DNA from: an uncultured Sphingobacteriales bacterium
GTDB lineage: Bacteria > Bacteroidota > Bacteroidia > Chitinophagales > Chitinophagaceae
Direction: 5' to 3'
DNA: 64,000 bases
Assembly (NCBI GenBank): GCA_937871285.1
Contig: CALMQS010000029.1
Location: 19,868-83,867, forward strand
Made by a program: the position numbers and the translations under genes. The notes beneath the pieces were generated by a model. It had not been told where the DNA came from and did not search any database. It worked only from the letters and a program-made list of their open reading frames with translations. Shown here in pieces: positions 28,753 to 38,251 of this stretch (positions within the stretch are counted from its first letter, which is position 1; each line of letters starts with the position of its first letter).

Positions 28753-29433
28753 TTAATCGGTTGCCCCTAATTTGCCTAAGTATTTTTCAGCCGTAAATCC
28801 TCTTTCCGTTCTGGGAAATTTATCTTTTAACTGCTGGAAAAGCTCAATCGCTTCTTTGTTTTTACCCATTACTTCGTACAGGCTGGCAGCCCTGAACAAA
28901 TATTCAGAAGACAATGCCTCGTTTTGTTCAAAAGTAGTACCTGCTTTTTTATAGTTTTCCAGCGCCTCTTCATTTTTCTTCAGTTCCGATAAAGCATCTC
29001 CCATCAGTCCGTATACCAGCGCCTGGGTTTGAACAGAGCCGTTAGCGTCAAAATCCTTAAGGTATTTTAAAGCATTATTATAATCTCCTAACTGAAGGTA
29101 GGTTTCGCCTGCATACAGTTTGGCAAGATTACCAGAGGGCGTTCCTCCGTATTTACTGATCACTTTTAAAAAACCCGCGTTCCTGCCATCTCCGTTCAAT
29201 GCCAGTTGCAGGGAGTCATTGGCAAAATACTGCTGCGCTTTGGCAATAGCTTCAACACCCTTTTTTTCTTCAGGAAGCCGGTACAGGTACTTATATGCAA
29301 AATAACCGCCTATCAGCACAATTACAGCAGACAGGGCAATAATAATGCTTTTATTATTTCTTTCCCAGAAGTCCTGCGCGTCCAATAGCCTGTCTGTATG
29401 CTTAACCGTTTCGTGTTTTTTTATTGCACTCAT
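28753..29433 (-). CDS. Membrane-anchored TPR protein
   Basis: A 226-residue protein with one N-terminal membrane helix (about residues 30-52, IIIALSAVIVLIGGYFAYKYL) followed by tetratricopeptide-type helices (for example AGETYLQLGDYNNALKYLKDF, ASLYEVMGKNKEAIELFQQL). It resembles the YfgM/TPR_21 group, which interacts with the Sec translocon or periplasmic chaperones. Partner and function are not shown by the sequence. It lies between pdhA and ribH on the minus strand. Confidence 0.85.
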   Translation of the reverse strand: MSAIKKHETVKHTDRLLDAQDFWERNNKSIIIALSAVIVLIGGYFAYKYLYRLPEEKKGVEAIAKAQQYFANDSLQLALNGDGRNAGFLKVISKYGGTPSGNLAKLYAGETYLQLGDYNNALKYLKDFDANGSVQTQALVYGLMGDALSELKKNEEALENYKKAGTTFEQNEALSSEYLFRAASLYEVMGKNKEAIELFQQLKDKFPRTERGFTAEKYLGKLGATD

Positions 29434-29477
29434 TGTATAACTCGGTATTCTTTTTTATTATTTTAATTCGGGTTTAT

Positions 29478-30488
29478 TTAGTCCATTATAAAAGGATAGT
29501 CCTCTTGTTTATAGATATCCTTTAATAATTCATCATCATCCGGCCAGGGGCTTTCTTCAGCAAATTTTACAGATTCGTCTACTTCTGCTTTTACTCTTTC
29601 GTTAATCACTTCAATCTCCTCTTCTGTAACATTAAAGGTTTTAATTAATCTGCTTTTGGTATATTCAATGGGGTCGCGTTCTTTATATTCCTCCACTTCT
29701 TCCTTGGTCCGGTATTTTGCGGGATCGCTCATCGAATGCCCTTTATACCTGTACGTTTTTATTTCCAGCAATGTAGGTCCGCCACCTTCCCTGGCTCTCT
29801 TTACCGCACGTCCAACAGCTTCGTGCACCGCTTCCGGACTCATACCGTCTACCGCATCACCCGGCATATCGTATGCATCGGCAAGCTTATAAATATCCAT
29901 TACATTAGATGTTCGCTGAACGGAAGTTCCCATGGCGTAGTTGTTGTTCTCGCAAATGAAAACTACAGGCAGCTTCCATATCATTGCCAGGTTAAAGGTT
30001 TCATGTAATATCCCCTGGCGTGCTGCGCCGTCTCCAAAAAAAGTAAGCGATATGTTGTCCGTGCCCTTATATTGCTCGGCAAATGCCAGCCCGGCTCCTG
30101 TAGCGATTTGTGCGCCAACAATACCATGCCCGCCAAAGAACCGCTCTTTCACCCCAAAGAAGTGCATGCTTCCTCCCTTTCCCTTTGAGCATCCTGTGGC
30201 TTTCCCAAAAAGTTCGGCCATGCAGGATTTAGCGCTTACCCCTTTGGCAATAGCCAGCCCGTGATCGCGGTAGGCTGTAATAAATGTATCTTCCGGTTTC
30301 GTAGCTGTCATACAGCCTGCCGCTAAAGCCTCCTGCCCAATATACAAATGGCAAAAGCCGCGGATCTTCTGCATACCATACAACTGCCCGGCCTTTTCTT
30401 CAAAACGGCGTAACAAAAGCATCAATTCGTACCAATACAGGTAAGTTTCCTTTGTAAACTTTACGGTTTCTTTTATTGTAGCGCTCAC
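29478..30488 (-). CDS. pdhA: Pyruvate dehydrogenase E1 component, alpha subunit
   Basis: Thiamine-diphosphate-dependent decarboxylase subunit. The 336-residue protein has GFCHLYIGQEALAAG, the ThDP-binding motif GDGAARQG...NN (FFGDGAARQGILHET with ENNNYAMGTS) and the phosphorylation-loop-like YRYKGHSMSDPAKYR. The start is GTG at 30488; no in-frame ATG precedes the conserved region. The beta subunit is not adjacent. LipA, which makes the lipoyl cofactor of the E2 subunit, is about 5 kb away. Confidence 0.95.
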   Translation of the reverse strand: MSATIKETVKFTKETYLYWYELMLLLRRFEEKAGQLYGMQKIRGFCHLYIGQEALAAGCMTATKPEDTFITAYRDHGLAIAKGVSAKSCMAELFGKATGCSKGKGGSMHFFGVKERFFGGHGIVGAQIATGAGLAFAEQYKGTDNISLTFFGDGAARQGILHETFNLAMIWKLPVVFICENNNYAMGTSVQRTSNVMDIYKLADAYDMPGDAVDGMSPEAVHEAVGRAVKRAREGGGPTLLEIKTYRYKGHSMSDPAKYRTKEEVEEYKERDPIEYTKSRLIKTFNVTEEEIEVINERVKAEVDESVKFAEESPWPDDDELLKDIYKQEDYPFIMD

Positions 30489-30505
30489 GTTGCAAAATTG
30501 AGCAG

Positions 30506-30513
30506 CAAATATA
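30506..30513 (-). promoter_or_regulatory. TAnnTTTG-type -7 element for pdhA
   Basis: On the minus strand TATATTTG is a full match to TAnnTTTG, about 18 bases before the GTG start. No TTTG sits at the usual -33 spacing, so support is partial. Confidence 0.35.
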
Positions 30514-30519
30514 TGCGTT

Positions 30520-30600
30520 AAATCTTAAATTCTGAATTTCAAATTCTAAGACTTCTCCTGTCAAAATTCTGAATTTCAGCTTTATTTTCAGGATTCAGTA
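30520..30600 (-). repeat. A/T-rich leader-type sequence, copy F (between recF and pdhA)
   Basis: A run of GAATTTGAAATTC- and GAATTTTGAC-like words fills the divergent region between recF and pdhA, resembling the dispersed leader family. Two internal words (AAATTCTGAATTTCA type) are repeated about 35 bases apart. Confidence 0.4.
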
Positions 30601-30612
30601 TAGATTTGCGCT

Positions 30613-31695
30613 TTGTTTAAATTAGATGACATATCATTAGTACAGTTCCGGAATTACAGCCACGCCCACTTTTCCTTTTCCCGGAATGTAACCGGCTTTT
30701 GCGGTAAAAACGGCAGCGGAAAGACAAATTTGCTGGATGCCATCTACTATATGTGTTTTACAAAAAGCTATTTCGGTAAAACAGATATACAAAATGCCCA
30801 GCAGGGAAAACAGGGATTCAGGTTAGAAGGGCAGATCACTTTAAAGGATAACAGTCATCATATAACCTGCGTATTAAGAGAGAATGGAAAGAAAGAATTT
30901 GGTGTAGACAATGAAAATTACACCAGGTTTGCAGCCCATATCGGCAAATTTCCCTGTGTAATGATTGCCCCCGATGATGTGGCTATCATAACCCAGGCAA
31001 GCGAGGAACGGAGAAAATTCATAGACTATACGATCTCACAGTTAGACGCCACCTATCTGCAAACTTTAATAGACTACAATAAAATACTTCAGCAGCGCAA
31101 CAGTTTGCTGAAGCAGTTGGCCGATACGGGCCATATGGATGAAAACCTTATGGAAGTTATTTCCGCCCAGCTTATAGTGGCAGGCAATTTTATCTATACC
31201 CGGCGTTCGCAATTCCTGGAAGGGTTTATACCCGTGGTACTCAGGTTGTATCATTCCATTGCCACAGATGAAGAAAAATTAACGATAACCTATAAAAGTC
31301 ATTTAGAATCAAACGATTTTAAAAGCATATTGCTCAAAAATAAAGCAAAGGATATAGCGCTGCAACGCACCACGCAGGGTATACACCGCGACGATCTTGA
31401 ACTGGAACTGGAAGATTATCCTTTTAAAACAACCGCTTCACAGGGACAAAGAAAGTGCCTTTTGTTTGCCCTGAAACTGGCGGAATTTGAAGTATTGCTG
31501 CAACACAAAGGGTTCCCTCCCCTTTTATTACTGGATGACATATTTGAAAAATTAGACGAAAAAAGGATGAAGAACCTGCTTTTTAAAGTATGCGTTGAAA
31601 ACAAAGGGCAGGTTTTTATTACAGACACCCATTGCAATCGTTTAAAAGAAGCGCTGGAGCAACTGCAGGTTTCGCATGAAATAATTGCTTTATAG
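30613..31695 (+). CDS. recF: DNA replication and repair protein RecF
   Basis: ATPase that helps load RecA at gaps. The 360-residue protein has a Walker A motif GKNGSGKTNLLDAIYY near residue 33, an ABC-type signature TASQGQRKC and a Walker B LLLDDIFEKLD. The start is TTG at 30613: a TAG lies four codons upstream and no ATG comes before the Walker A motif. TAGATTTG at 30601-30608 could be its -7 element, which would leave almost no 5' leader. It converges with cysM. Confidence 0.94.
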   Translation: MFKLDDISLVQFRNYSHAHFSFSRNVTGFCGKNGSGKTNLLDAIYYMCFTKSYFGKTDIQNAQQGKQGFRLEGQITLKDNSHHITCVLRENGKKEFGVDNENYTRFAAHIGKFPCVMIAPDDVAIITQASEERRKFIDYTISQLDATYLQTLIDYNKILQQRNSLLKQLADTGHMDENLMEVISAQLIVAGNFIYTRRSQFLEGFIPVVLRLYHSIATDEEKLTITYKSHLESNDFKSILLKNKAKDIALQRTTQGIHRDDLELELEDYPFKTTASQGQRKCLLFALKLAEFEVLLQHKGFPPLLLLDDIFEKLDEKRMKNLLFKVCVENKGQVFITDTHCNRLKEALEQLQVSHEIIAL

Positions 31696-31704
31696 CCACA
31701 CAAT

Positions 31705-32577
31705 TTATCCGAACAGGTCGCTGCTCAAATACCTGTCGCCGCGGTCGCAAACAATAAAAACGATTACACCGGAAGCAATTTCTTTGCTTAACCTTATTGC
31801 TGCTGCCGCAGCTCCTCCGCTACTCATGCCCGCAAATATGCCTTCAACTTTCGCGAGCTGGCGGGTTACGGCTACCGCTTCAGCCTGGGAAACATCCATG
31901 ATCCTGTCTACCCGCTGTGGCTCGAAAATTTTAGGAAGATATTCCTTAGACCATCTCCTGATGCCGGGAATAGACGAGTCTTCAGTAGGCTGGCAGCCGA
32001 TGATTTGTATACCCGGATTTTTTTCTTTTAGATATTGTGAGCAACCCATTATTGTTCCCGTGGTGCCCATAGCGCTTACAAAATGCGTAACGGCGCCTTT
32101 GGTATCATTCCATATTTCCGGGCCTGTTGTTTTATAATGTGCCGATACATTATCAGGATTGGCAAACTGGTTAAGCAGGTAATAATCTCCCCGGGCAGCC
32201 TTTTCTTCGGCATAGTCTCTGCAGGCTTCTATGCTTTCGAGCAGGGTAACTTTTGCCCCGTATGCCTCCATTGTTAAAACCCGTTCCCGCGTTGAGTTAG
32301 AAGGCAATACCAGCTCCACTTCCAGTTCAAACAGGTTAGCGGCCAATGCCATGGCTATACCTGTATTTCCGCTTGTTGCCTCTATTAGTTTGGTAGTTTT
32401 ATTGATATCGCCCCTCTCCAGCCCACTTTTAATCATATTAAACACAGGGCGGTCCTTTATGCTTCCGCCCGGGTTATCGCCTTCCAGCTTGGCTAATATC
32501 TTTACATTACTGTTTGTGCTTAATTTCTGAAGCTCAACAAGCGGGGTATTACCTATTAAATCTGCTACGGATGCCAT
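31705..32577 (-). CDS. cysM: Cysteine synthase (O-acetylserine sulfhydrylase, CysM type)
   Basis: PLP enzyme that makes cysteine from O-acetylserine and sulfide or thiosulfate. The 290-residue protein has the PLP-lysine motif GGSIKDRPVFNMI, TSGNTGIAMA that binds substrate, and a glycine-rich phosphate loop SAMGTTGTIMG. Its start codon overlaps the cysE stop by one base (TAATG), so the two enzymes of the pathway are coupled. CysM rather than CysK is chosen because it lacks the long C-terminal part, but specificity is not proven. Confidence 0.93.
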   Translation of the reverse strand: MASVADLIGNTPLVELQKLSTNSNVKILAKLEGDNPGGSIKDRPVFNMIKSGLERGDINKTTKLIEATSGNTGIAMALAANLFELEVELVLPSNSTRERVLTMEAYGAKVTLLESIEACRDYAEEKAARGDYYLLNQFANPDNVSAHYKTTGPEIWNDTKGAVTHFVSAMGTTGTIMGCSQYLKEKNPGIQIIGCQPTEDSSIPGIRRWSKEYLPKIFEPQRVDRIMDVSQAEAVAVTRQLAKVEGIFAGMSSGGAAAAAIRLSKEIASGVIVFIVCDRGDRYLSSDLFG

Positions 32578-33395
32578 TATACGTTGTTTTTTATCTTTCT
32601 TTCTTCTATTATAATATTAGTATTATGATATACAAATGACCCGGCCGGAACACTATGCGTAAGCCATACGTTACCACCGATAATGCTGTTATGACCGATT
32701 ATGGTATCACCGCCGAGTACCGTTGCGTTAGAATATATAATAACATTATCTTCTACAGTGGGATGGCGCTTCATGAAAACCATACTTTTGTCTACGCTCA
32801 AAGCCCCTAAGGTAACACCCTGGTAAAGTTTCACATAGTTTCCGATTACAGCCGTTTCGCCAATCACTATCCCGGTACCATGATCAACATAAAAGTGCTC
32901 TCCTATTTTTGCACCCGGATGTATATCAATACCCGTTTTTGAATGGGCATATTCCGTAAGGATCCTGGGCAGCAGCGGAACCTCAAGCAATAGCAACTGG
33001 TGCGCAATGCGGTAAAAGCATAAAGCATAAAATCCGGGATAAGCCCTGATTACCTCAAACTCACTTTTTGCTGCGGGATCGCCATTTAAAATGGCTTCCA
33101 CATCTGTATTTAAGATGCGGTATAATTCAGGTGCGCTATTAAAGAACCGGTTGGATATAAATTCATTATTGCAGTCGCAACAGGCTTTTGTTGCATTCAG
33201 CATGGAGGTAAGTTCTGTTTCCAAGCTTTTAAAGGTGTTGTCAACCTCCTCTGCAGAATCATAATCACGGGCAGACAGCTCCGGAAATAATAAACAAATA
33301 AGTTTGGAAGCCCATTGCGCAATCGTTTCATTAGGAGGCACATCTTCCAAAGCCTGCTGCTTGTTAAAAATATGCTGACTCAGTTTTTTTGTCAT
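32577..33395 (-). CDS. cysE: Serine O-acetyltransferase (CysE/EpsC type)
   Basis: Acetylates serine to give the substrate of CysM. From the ATG at 33395 the 272-residue protein has an N-terminal helical region and a C-terminal left-handed beta-helix with hexapeptide repeats, including TGIDIHPGAKIGEHFYVDHG, ETAVIGNYVKLYQGV and VWLTHSVPAGS. A TTG 19 codons upstream is rejected. It is directly coupled to cysM. Confidence 0.95.
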   Translation of the reverse strand: MTKKLSQHIFNKQQALEDVPPNETIAQWASKLICLLFPELSARDYDSAEEVDNTFKSLETELTSMLNATKACCDCNNEFISNRFFNSAPELYRILNTDVEAILNGDPAAKSEFEVIRAYPGFYALCFYRIAHQLLLLEVPLLPRILTEYAHSKTGIDIHPGAKIGEHFYVDHGTGIVIGETAVIGNYVKLYQGVTLGALSVDKSMVFMKRHPTVEDNVIIYSNATVLGGDTIIGHNSIIGGNVWLTHSVPAGSFVYHNTNIIIEERKIKNNV

Positions 33396-33627
33396 TGAGG
33401 TGAATAGCTTAAAGTGGTATAATTTCCTGCTATCGGGCAAAGGTAAGTGCAATTGATATTATATTAAACAGGCAGAACAGGTGTATCCATTATTTTTATG
33501 ATCAGCCTTTTAGTACCGGCAGGATGCATTGATCCGGATTACAAAAACTTAAGCCAAATTTCAGGCAATATCATTCCTAAGTCTGCAGATATCTTTATAT
33601 TTGCTGTTTTGGTTTTAATTGATAATA

Positions 33628-34380
33628 ATGACCGTTATTTTAATATTCTTTTTTGCCCATTGGTTTTTATCATTGTTTTTTCATTCTTTCTTTTTGCATC
33701 GCTACGCCTCTCACCAGATGTATACCACATCTAAATTCGGAGAAAAGCTTATTTATTTTCTAACCTGGTTTGCCCAGGGCTCTTCTTACCTGGTTCCAAG
33801 GGCGTATGGTGTAATGCACAGGATGCATCACACGTTCAGCGACACCGAAAAAGATCCGCATTCGCCTCACTTTTTTAAAGATATCTGGCAGATGATGATG
33901 CATACCGCGGCTATTTACAGCGCTTTTATTACGGGCAAAAATGTTCCCGACAAACAATTTACAGAGGAATACCTTCCTGTGTGGAACAAGCTCGACCGCT
34001 TTGGCACCAGCATGATTACCAGAACCGCTTTTGGCGTTGCCTATTTTGCAGTATATTTTTTCTTTGCGCCCAGTTGGTGGTGGTTCCTGTTGTTACCCAT
34101 TCATTTTCTTATGGGGCCCATTCAGGGCGCTATTGTGAACTGGTGCGGACACAAATACGGCTACAGTAACTTCGACAATGGCGACCATTCAAAGAATTCT
34201 TCACCGTGGGGAATACTGCTGATGGGTGAATTGTTCCAGAACAATCACCACTATGCAAAAGACAGCGCCAATTTTGCTAAAAAATGGTTTGAGTTTGACC
34301 TCACCTATTTTATTATGCGCGGGCTGAACAAATTAAAACTGATCAGGTTAAAACCGGTTGCGGTTGCTGTTAGGGAGTGA
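33628..34380 (+). CDS. Acyl-CoA/fatty-acid desaturase
   Basis: Membrane di-iron desaturase, probably delta-9 type. The 250-residue protein carries the three histidine boxes HRYASH (residues 24-29), HRMHH (64-68) and NNHHYA near residue 210, between hydrophobic segments. The ATG at 33628 is preferred over a TTG three codons upstream. It probably sets membrane fluidity. It converges with lipA. Confidence 0.92.
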   Translation: MTVILIFFFAHWFLSLFFHSFFLHRYASHQMYTTSKFGEKLIYFLTWFAQGSSYLVPRAYGVMHRMHHTFSDTEKDPHSPHFFKDIWQMMMHTAAIYSAFITGKNVPDKQFTEEYLPVWNKLDRFGTSMITRTAFGVAYFAVYFFFAPSWWWFLLLPIHFLMGPIQGAIVNWCGHKYGYSNFDNGDHSKNSSPWGILLMGELFQNNHHYAKDSANFAKKWFEFDLTYFIMRGLNKLKLIRLKPVAVAVRE

Positions 34381-34405
34381 GTGGTAAGTAATGAACAATA
34401 TTCAA

Positions 34406-35335
34406 CTACCCTGCCATCATTTCTTTTTTCTTCAGCCATTCCTTTTTGCCCGTTCCTTCAAATACATGCCTTTCGCTGTGATAGGAAGAACGTACCAGTG
34501 GGCCGCTTTCAACATAATCGAAGCCCATATCATAACCGGCTGCTGTATATTCTGCAAACTCATCGGGGTGCACGAAACGTAAAACAGGCAAATGCCTTCC
34601 GCTGGGCTGAAGGTATTGCCCGAGTGTAATTACATCCACGTTATTGGCCCGGAGATCCCTCATGGTTTGCAAAACCTCTTCCTTCGTTTCGCCAAGTCCG
34701 AGCATGATACCCGATTTGGTTCGCATACCCTTTTCTTTAAGGTATTTGAGCACTTCCATGCTTCTCCAGTATTTGGCCTGTATACGCACCTGTTTTGTCA
34801 TTCGCTCAACCGTTTCAACGTTGTGTGACACTACTTCCGGCGCAGCATCAATAATGCGTTGTATATTATCCTTCTCGCCTTTAAAATCAGGGATCAGCGT
34901 TTCCAGCGTGGTGCCGGGGTTTAAGGCTTTTACCGCTTTAATGGTATTGTACCATATAATGCTACCCCCATCCTTCAGCTCGTCCCTGTCTACCGAAGTA
35001 ATTACAGCGTGCTTTACTTTCATGAGGTAGATAGCTTCGGCTACGCGCTGGGGTTCATCCCAGTCCACCGCTTCCGGCCGGCCGGTAGCCACGGCGCAAA
35101 AGCCGCAGCTCCTTGTACAAATATTGCCGAGGATCATAAAAGTAGCCGTTCCCGCACCCCAGCATTCGCCCATATTGGGACAATTGCCGCTTTCACATAT
35201 AGTATGTAACTTATGGGTATCAACTAAATTCCTTACATTTTTATAGCTTTCACCAATAGGCAGCTTTACTCTTAACCAATCGGGTTTTTTAATGCGCTGC
35301 GCCGGTTCCGGGGAAGTACCACAAACTCCGCTCAT
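34406..35335 (-). CDS. lipA: Lipoyl synthase
   Basis: Radical SAM enzyme that inserts sulfur into octanoyl chains on lipoyl domains. The 309-residue protein has the auxiliary cluster cysteines at residues 47, 52 and 58 ([12 protein letters not shown]), the radical SAM motif CTRSCGFC at 73-80, and the C-terminal RSSYHSE serine ligand motif. All catalytic residues are present. It supports 2-oxoacid dehydrogenases such as the one containing PdhA. Confidence 0.98.
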   Translation of the reverse strand: MSGVCGTSPEPAQRIKKPDWLRVKLPIGESYKNVRNLVDTHKLHTICESGNCPNMGECWGAGTATFMILGNICTRSCGFCAVATGRPEAVDWDEPQRVAEAIYLMKVKHAVITSVDRDELKDGGSIIWYNTIKAVKALNPGTTLETLIPDFKGEKDNIQRIIDAAPEVVSHNVETVERMTKQVRIQAKYWRSMEVLKYLKEKGMRTKSGIMLGLGETKEEVLQTMRDLRANNVDVITLGQYLQPSGRHLPVLRFVHPDEFAEYTAAGYDMGFDYVESGPLVRSSYHSERHVFEGTGKKEWLKKKEMMAG

Positions 35336-35380
35336 AACTTGAATTGTAAAATAGTTTTCAGAAATACAAAAGTAAACGAC

Positions 35381-36199
35381 TTACTTCCGTTTGCCAAATA
35401 AGAAGGATACGTAGGCATTAACGAAGAATTTCCGCGAAGGGTTATATGCCATTTGCTCAATCTCTTTAAAATAATATTCCACGTTTATTCCGCCTTCTAT
35501 AGCGGATACGATCGTATTGAACCGGTTGTAATCAAAGCGCAGTGCAGTTTTGGCGTGCAAACCGGGGGCAAGCTTCATTTCATTCCACCCTTTGGTTAAG
35601 CCCGAGCCTCCGATGATGCTGCCGGTGTTAAGAAACAGTGAGCTGTCGGGCGAATCATATTTAACATACCTGTTCTCATTTAGCTGGTCCTGCACTTCTA
35701 CATAATACGGGCGTAAAAGGCCTAAGGAGAGCCCACCTGCCCCAATACCATATACCGAAACACCGTTTTTATTGCTTTTGCCTCCAACCAGAATTTGTTG
35801 GCCGGCAGCAAGCTTTAACTGGTAAAAAATATTTCTTTTACCGTAAACGAAAGGGTTGCCAAAAAATATAAAGCCGCCGGCATCGGTTTGGCGATTGGCT
35901 TTTTGTTCTTTGCGGTGCTTCTTTTCATTGAACTCTATCTGGAATATGGTGGCGCGGGTTACAGAGTTGGCGCGTCCCAGCTCATAAGATATGCCCCACC
36001 CGTCTGTATTTACTTTTATGCCAAAGGCATTCTGTTTATGAAAAGATGGTATGCCTTCTTCTTCCAGGCGCATTAGCGTATTCATCTTTTCTTTTTTTGC
36101 ATTTCGCTTATCCTCTTTTCTTTGTTCAGCCGTTCTTTGCTGACTAAAAGCTCCAAGGGTTGTGCTAATACATATAATTGCTGCAATGATTTTTTTCAC
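35381..36199 (-). CDS. Secreted protein, probable outer-membrane beta-barrel, unknown function
   Basis: No named family recognised. Starting from GTG at 36199 gives 272 residues with a clear signal peptide (KKIIAAIICISTTLGAFSQQ), a charged Lys/Arg/Glu linker (residues 24-45), then alternating strand-like segments such as GWGISYELGR and KFFVNAYVSFLFGKRK, with a terminal aromatic-rich strand. The longer frame reaching 36394 would overlap the OsmC gene and its extra residues look random. It is common in Bacteroidota as a hypothetical protein. Confidence 0.75.
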   Translation of the reverse strand: MKKIIAAIICISTTLGAFSQQRTAEQRKEDKRNAKKEKMNTLMRLEEEGIPSFHKQNAFGIKVNTDGWGISYELGRANSVTRATIFQIEFNEKKHRKEQKANRQTDAGGFIFFGNPFVYGKRNIFYQLKLAAGQQILVGGKSNKNGVSVYGIGAGGLSLGLLRPYYVEVQDQLNENRYVKYDSPDSSLFLNTGSIIGGSGLTKGWNEMKLAPGLHAKTALRFDYNRFNTIVSAIEGGINVEYYFKEIEQMAYNPSRKFFVNAYVSFLFGKRK

Positions 36200-36249
36200 C
36201 TGAAATATTTTATTGTTCTTTAAACGTAAATTTAAACAAAAATAGCACA

Positions 36250-36684
36250 ATGACTTCAACAGTAGTTTACGAAGAAAACCTTCGCACCGTTTGTACCCAT
36301 TTAAAATCAGGTACCCGCATTGAAACAGACGCTCCCCCGGACAACCAGGGTAAGGGTGAACGTTTTTCCCCCTCCGATCTTGTGGCCACCGCACTGGCCA
36401 GTTGCATGCTTACCATTATGGGCATTAAAGCAAGAGACATGAACGTTGATCTAAAAGGCGTAAAAGTGGAGGTAGAGAAGCTAATGGACAGTAATCCGCG
36501 AAGGATAGGAGGCTTAAATTTAACATTTCATTTCCCTGATCATTTTAAAGCCACGGATAAAGAGCAGGTGATACTGGAAAAAGCAGCACTTACCTGCCCG
36601 GTATTCTACAGCATCCATCCCGATATTAAAATAAATGTGGCATTTAACTTCAAAAAAGATACTCTGGCGCAACAGGCGGTTTAA
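36250..36684 (+). CDS. OsmC-family peroxiredoxin-like protein
   Basis: The 144-residue protein has the OsmC/Ohr fold pattern: GKGERFSPSDLVATALASCMLTIMG with the first redox Cys, and KAALTCPVFYSIHPDI with the second Cys. These proteins reduce organic hydroperoxides; whether this one is OsmC, Ohr or a YhfA-like relative is not decided by the motifs. Divergent from the outer-membrane protein gene and convergent with the DUF2851 gene. Confidence 0.93.
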   Translation: MTSTVVYEENLRTVCTHLKSGTRIETDAPPDNQGKGERFSPSDLVATALASCMLTIMGIKARDMNVDLKGVKVEVEKLMDSNPRRIGGLNLTFHFPDHFKATDKEQVILEKAALTCPVFYSIHPDIKINVAFNFKKDTLAQQAV

Positions 36685-36690
36685 GAAACA

Positions 36691-37965
36691 TTATACCGAC
36701 CGTTTTAAAATAGCGGCTCCCACGGCACAGCTCAGGCAATTTTTATTGCGGCAATAGGTTTTGGTTAATTCTATATAGGCCTGGGAATCGTATGCCGAAC
36801 GATTGACTAAGCCCAGCGCGGTCCATTGACGGGTGATGCTATTTTGCTCTGCAGCAGTTTCTTCAAGCCATTGCAGTGCTTTGGTTTTGTATGCCTGCTC
36901 CTGCTTCAAATGGCCATACGCAAACACAACAGGAATAATAGTATTAATAACAACATTATCCGTCATTTGCCTGCCCAGCACCTTTTCTTTGAAAGATGAA
37001 GCCTCATCAAAGCGGTAGCGATAATGCCAGTAATCGTTAGCTGTTACCGTTAGCATCTTTTTTAACTGGTGTAGCGCGGAAGCAGCTTTTATTTTACCAA
37101 AAAGACGGGATGACTGCTGGATAAGCTTTGCCAGCTGAGCCAGCCTGATGGTAGGAAAATTACCCGGCCGCATCCGTAAAAAATGAACGGGCTCATGCAC
37201 CGGAAGAAAATGGTATTTCTTCCGGTAAAACCGGTATTCCTTTTGCAGCATCCGGGGATAATCTTCTTCAAAATCGGCATCTAATAAACCAGCCTGTCCC
37301 ATTAAAAAAGCTTCCAGCTGGTGTATCTGGTGTTTATGCCTGGCCAGCGTATTAACAGGTAACGACCGGGCGATTGCTTCAAATGCATCGCTGTTAACCG
37401 CTATTCCAAAATTCCTGGCCAGCATCCACCAGAATACTTCTTCCCAATGCCCGTTGGTTTCTTTCAGATACTGCACAACGATTTGCGCTTTGCGCTGCAA
37501 GCGCTCAGCCACCAGCCTTGCTTTCCAACTACTCCATATTAATTCCGGCACCACCGTTATGCTGCCGCTGCATGGAATGGCGGTTTGGGCAAGCATCAGC
37601 TCTTCATATCGTTGCAATAAAAACTTAGATACCCTATCCTCCAGCACCAGTGTGGGTATAGCATTGCCGCATTCGTCCCGCACGGAAAGGTCATCTTCCC
37701 ACACTACGTGCAATATAATGTTCCTGTAATTTTTGTCCTCACCGTGATGGTGCAGCTTCCAGTCGGATGCCTTAACATGCAGTTCGATATTACCCACCCA
37801 GGTAGTTGTATTGATCTTAAGACTGGCTTCCCGGAAATCGGGACCCTGGTTGGTATTGAGTTGGCCGGCATGAATGATTTGTAATGGTTCATTACCGGCG
37901 GTGTGCAGATCAGCCTTATTAAAATACTGCATCTGCCAGATAAATTGAAGCAGGCGCTCTGTCAT
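36691..37965 (-). CDS. DUF2851-family protein
   Basis: A 424-residue protein that matches the DUF2851 family by length and motifs (LLQFIWQMQYFNKADLHT, NQGPDFREASLKI, VGNIELHVKASDW, HGEDKNYRNIILHVV). The C-terminal Cys-rich tail CRNKNCLSCAVG may bind metal. Function is unknown. It occurs widely in Bacteroidota. A leader-type repeat (copy D) precedes its start. Confidence 0.9.
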   Translation of the reverse strand: MTERLLQFIWQMQYFNKADLHTAGNEPLQIIHAGQLNTNQGPDFREASLKINTTTWVGNIELHVKASDWKLHHHGEDKNYRNIILHVVWEDDLSVRDECGNAIPTLVLEDRVSKFLLQRYEELMLAQTAIPCSGSITVVPELIWSSWKARLVAERLQRKAQIVVQYLKETNGHWEEVFWWMLARNFGIAVNSDAFEAIARSLPVNTLARHKHQIHQLEAFLMGQAGLLDADFEEDYPRMLQKEYRFYRKKYHFLPVHEPVHFLRMRPGNFPTIRLAQLAKLIQQSSRLFGKIKAASALHQLKKMLTVTANDYWHYRYRFDEASSFKEKVLGRQMTDNVVINTIIPVVFAYGHLKQEQAYKTKALQWLEETAAEQNSITRQWTALGLVNRSAYDSQAYIELTKTYCRNKNCLSCAVGAAILKRSV

Positions 37966-37969
37966 AGGT

Positions 37970-38060
37970 TATGATAGTGATGGTGTGTAGTGGTAAGATA
38001 CGAAGAAATACAAAAAACAAATAGCAAGAGCCAAATAAAACCTGTTTGCCGGAGATAAAA
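37970..38060 (-). repeat. A/T-rich leader-type repeat, copy D (upstream of the DUF2851 gene)
   Basis: Read on the minus strand it holds CAGGTTTTATTTGGCTC, TTGCTATTTGTTTTTTG and CTTCGTATCTTACC, which align with the GGTTCTTGTTATTTG to CGTATTTTGCC section of copy B. It ends within 15 bases of the start codon. Further upstream (38061-38251) there is only phrase-like sequence (CACGGATGCACAATAGCACAG) and nothing gene-like. Confidence 0.6.
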
Positions 38061-38251
38061 CAATGAACCACGGATGCACAATAGCACAGAGGAACACAGA
38101 GCCTGTGTAATAAATATCAAACCTACAATCCGGGAGAAGGCGATCAGCAATCAGCTACGGGCAGGGATATAGAAAGAAGGAGTATCCAGCCTGGCTTAGC
38201 TGTTACTCACCTCATAAAAGCCGGTACTGATCGCTAATTGCCTGATTTTCT

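Noticed and set aside
36200..36394. Longer start for the outer-membrane protein gene
   Set aside because: It would overlap the divergent OsmC gene and lacks a signal peptide at its own start; the GTG at 36199 begins a clear signal peptide.
37962..38150. 62-residue hydrophobic frame upstream of the DUF2851 gene
   Set aside because: Derived from repeat copy D and phrase-like sequence.
38061..38251. Non-coding RNA gene in the gap between the DUF2851 gene and rhlE
   Set aside because: It contains phrase-like words (CACAGAGGAACACAGAG) seen in many Bacteroidota gaps, with no stable fold I can support.
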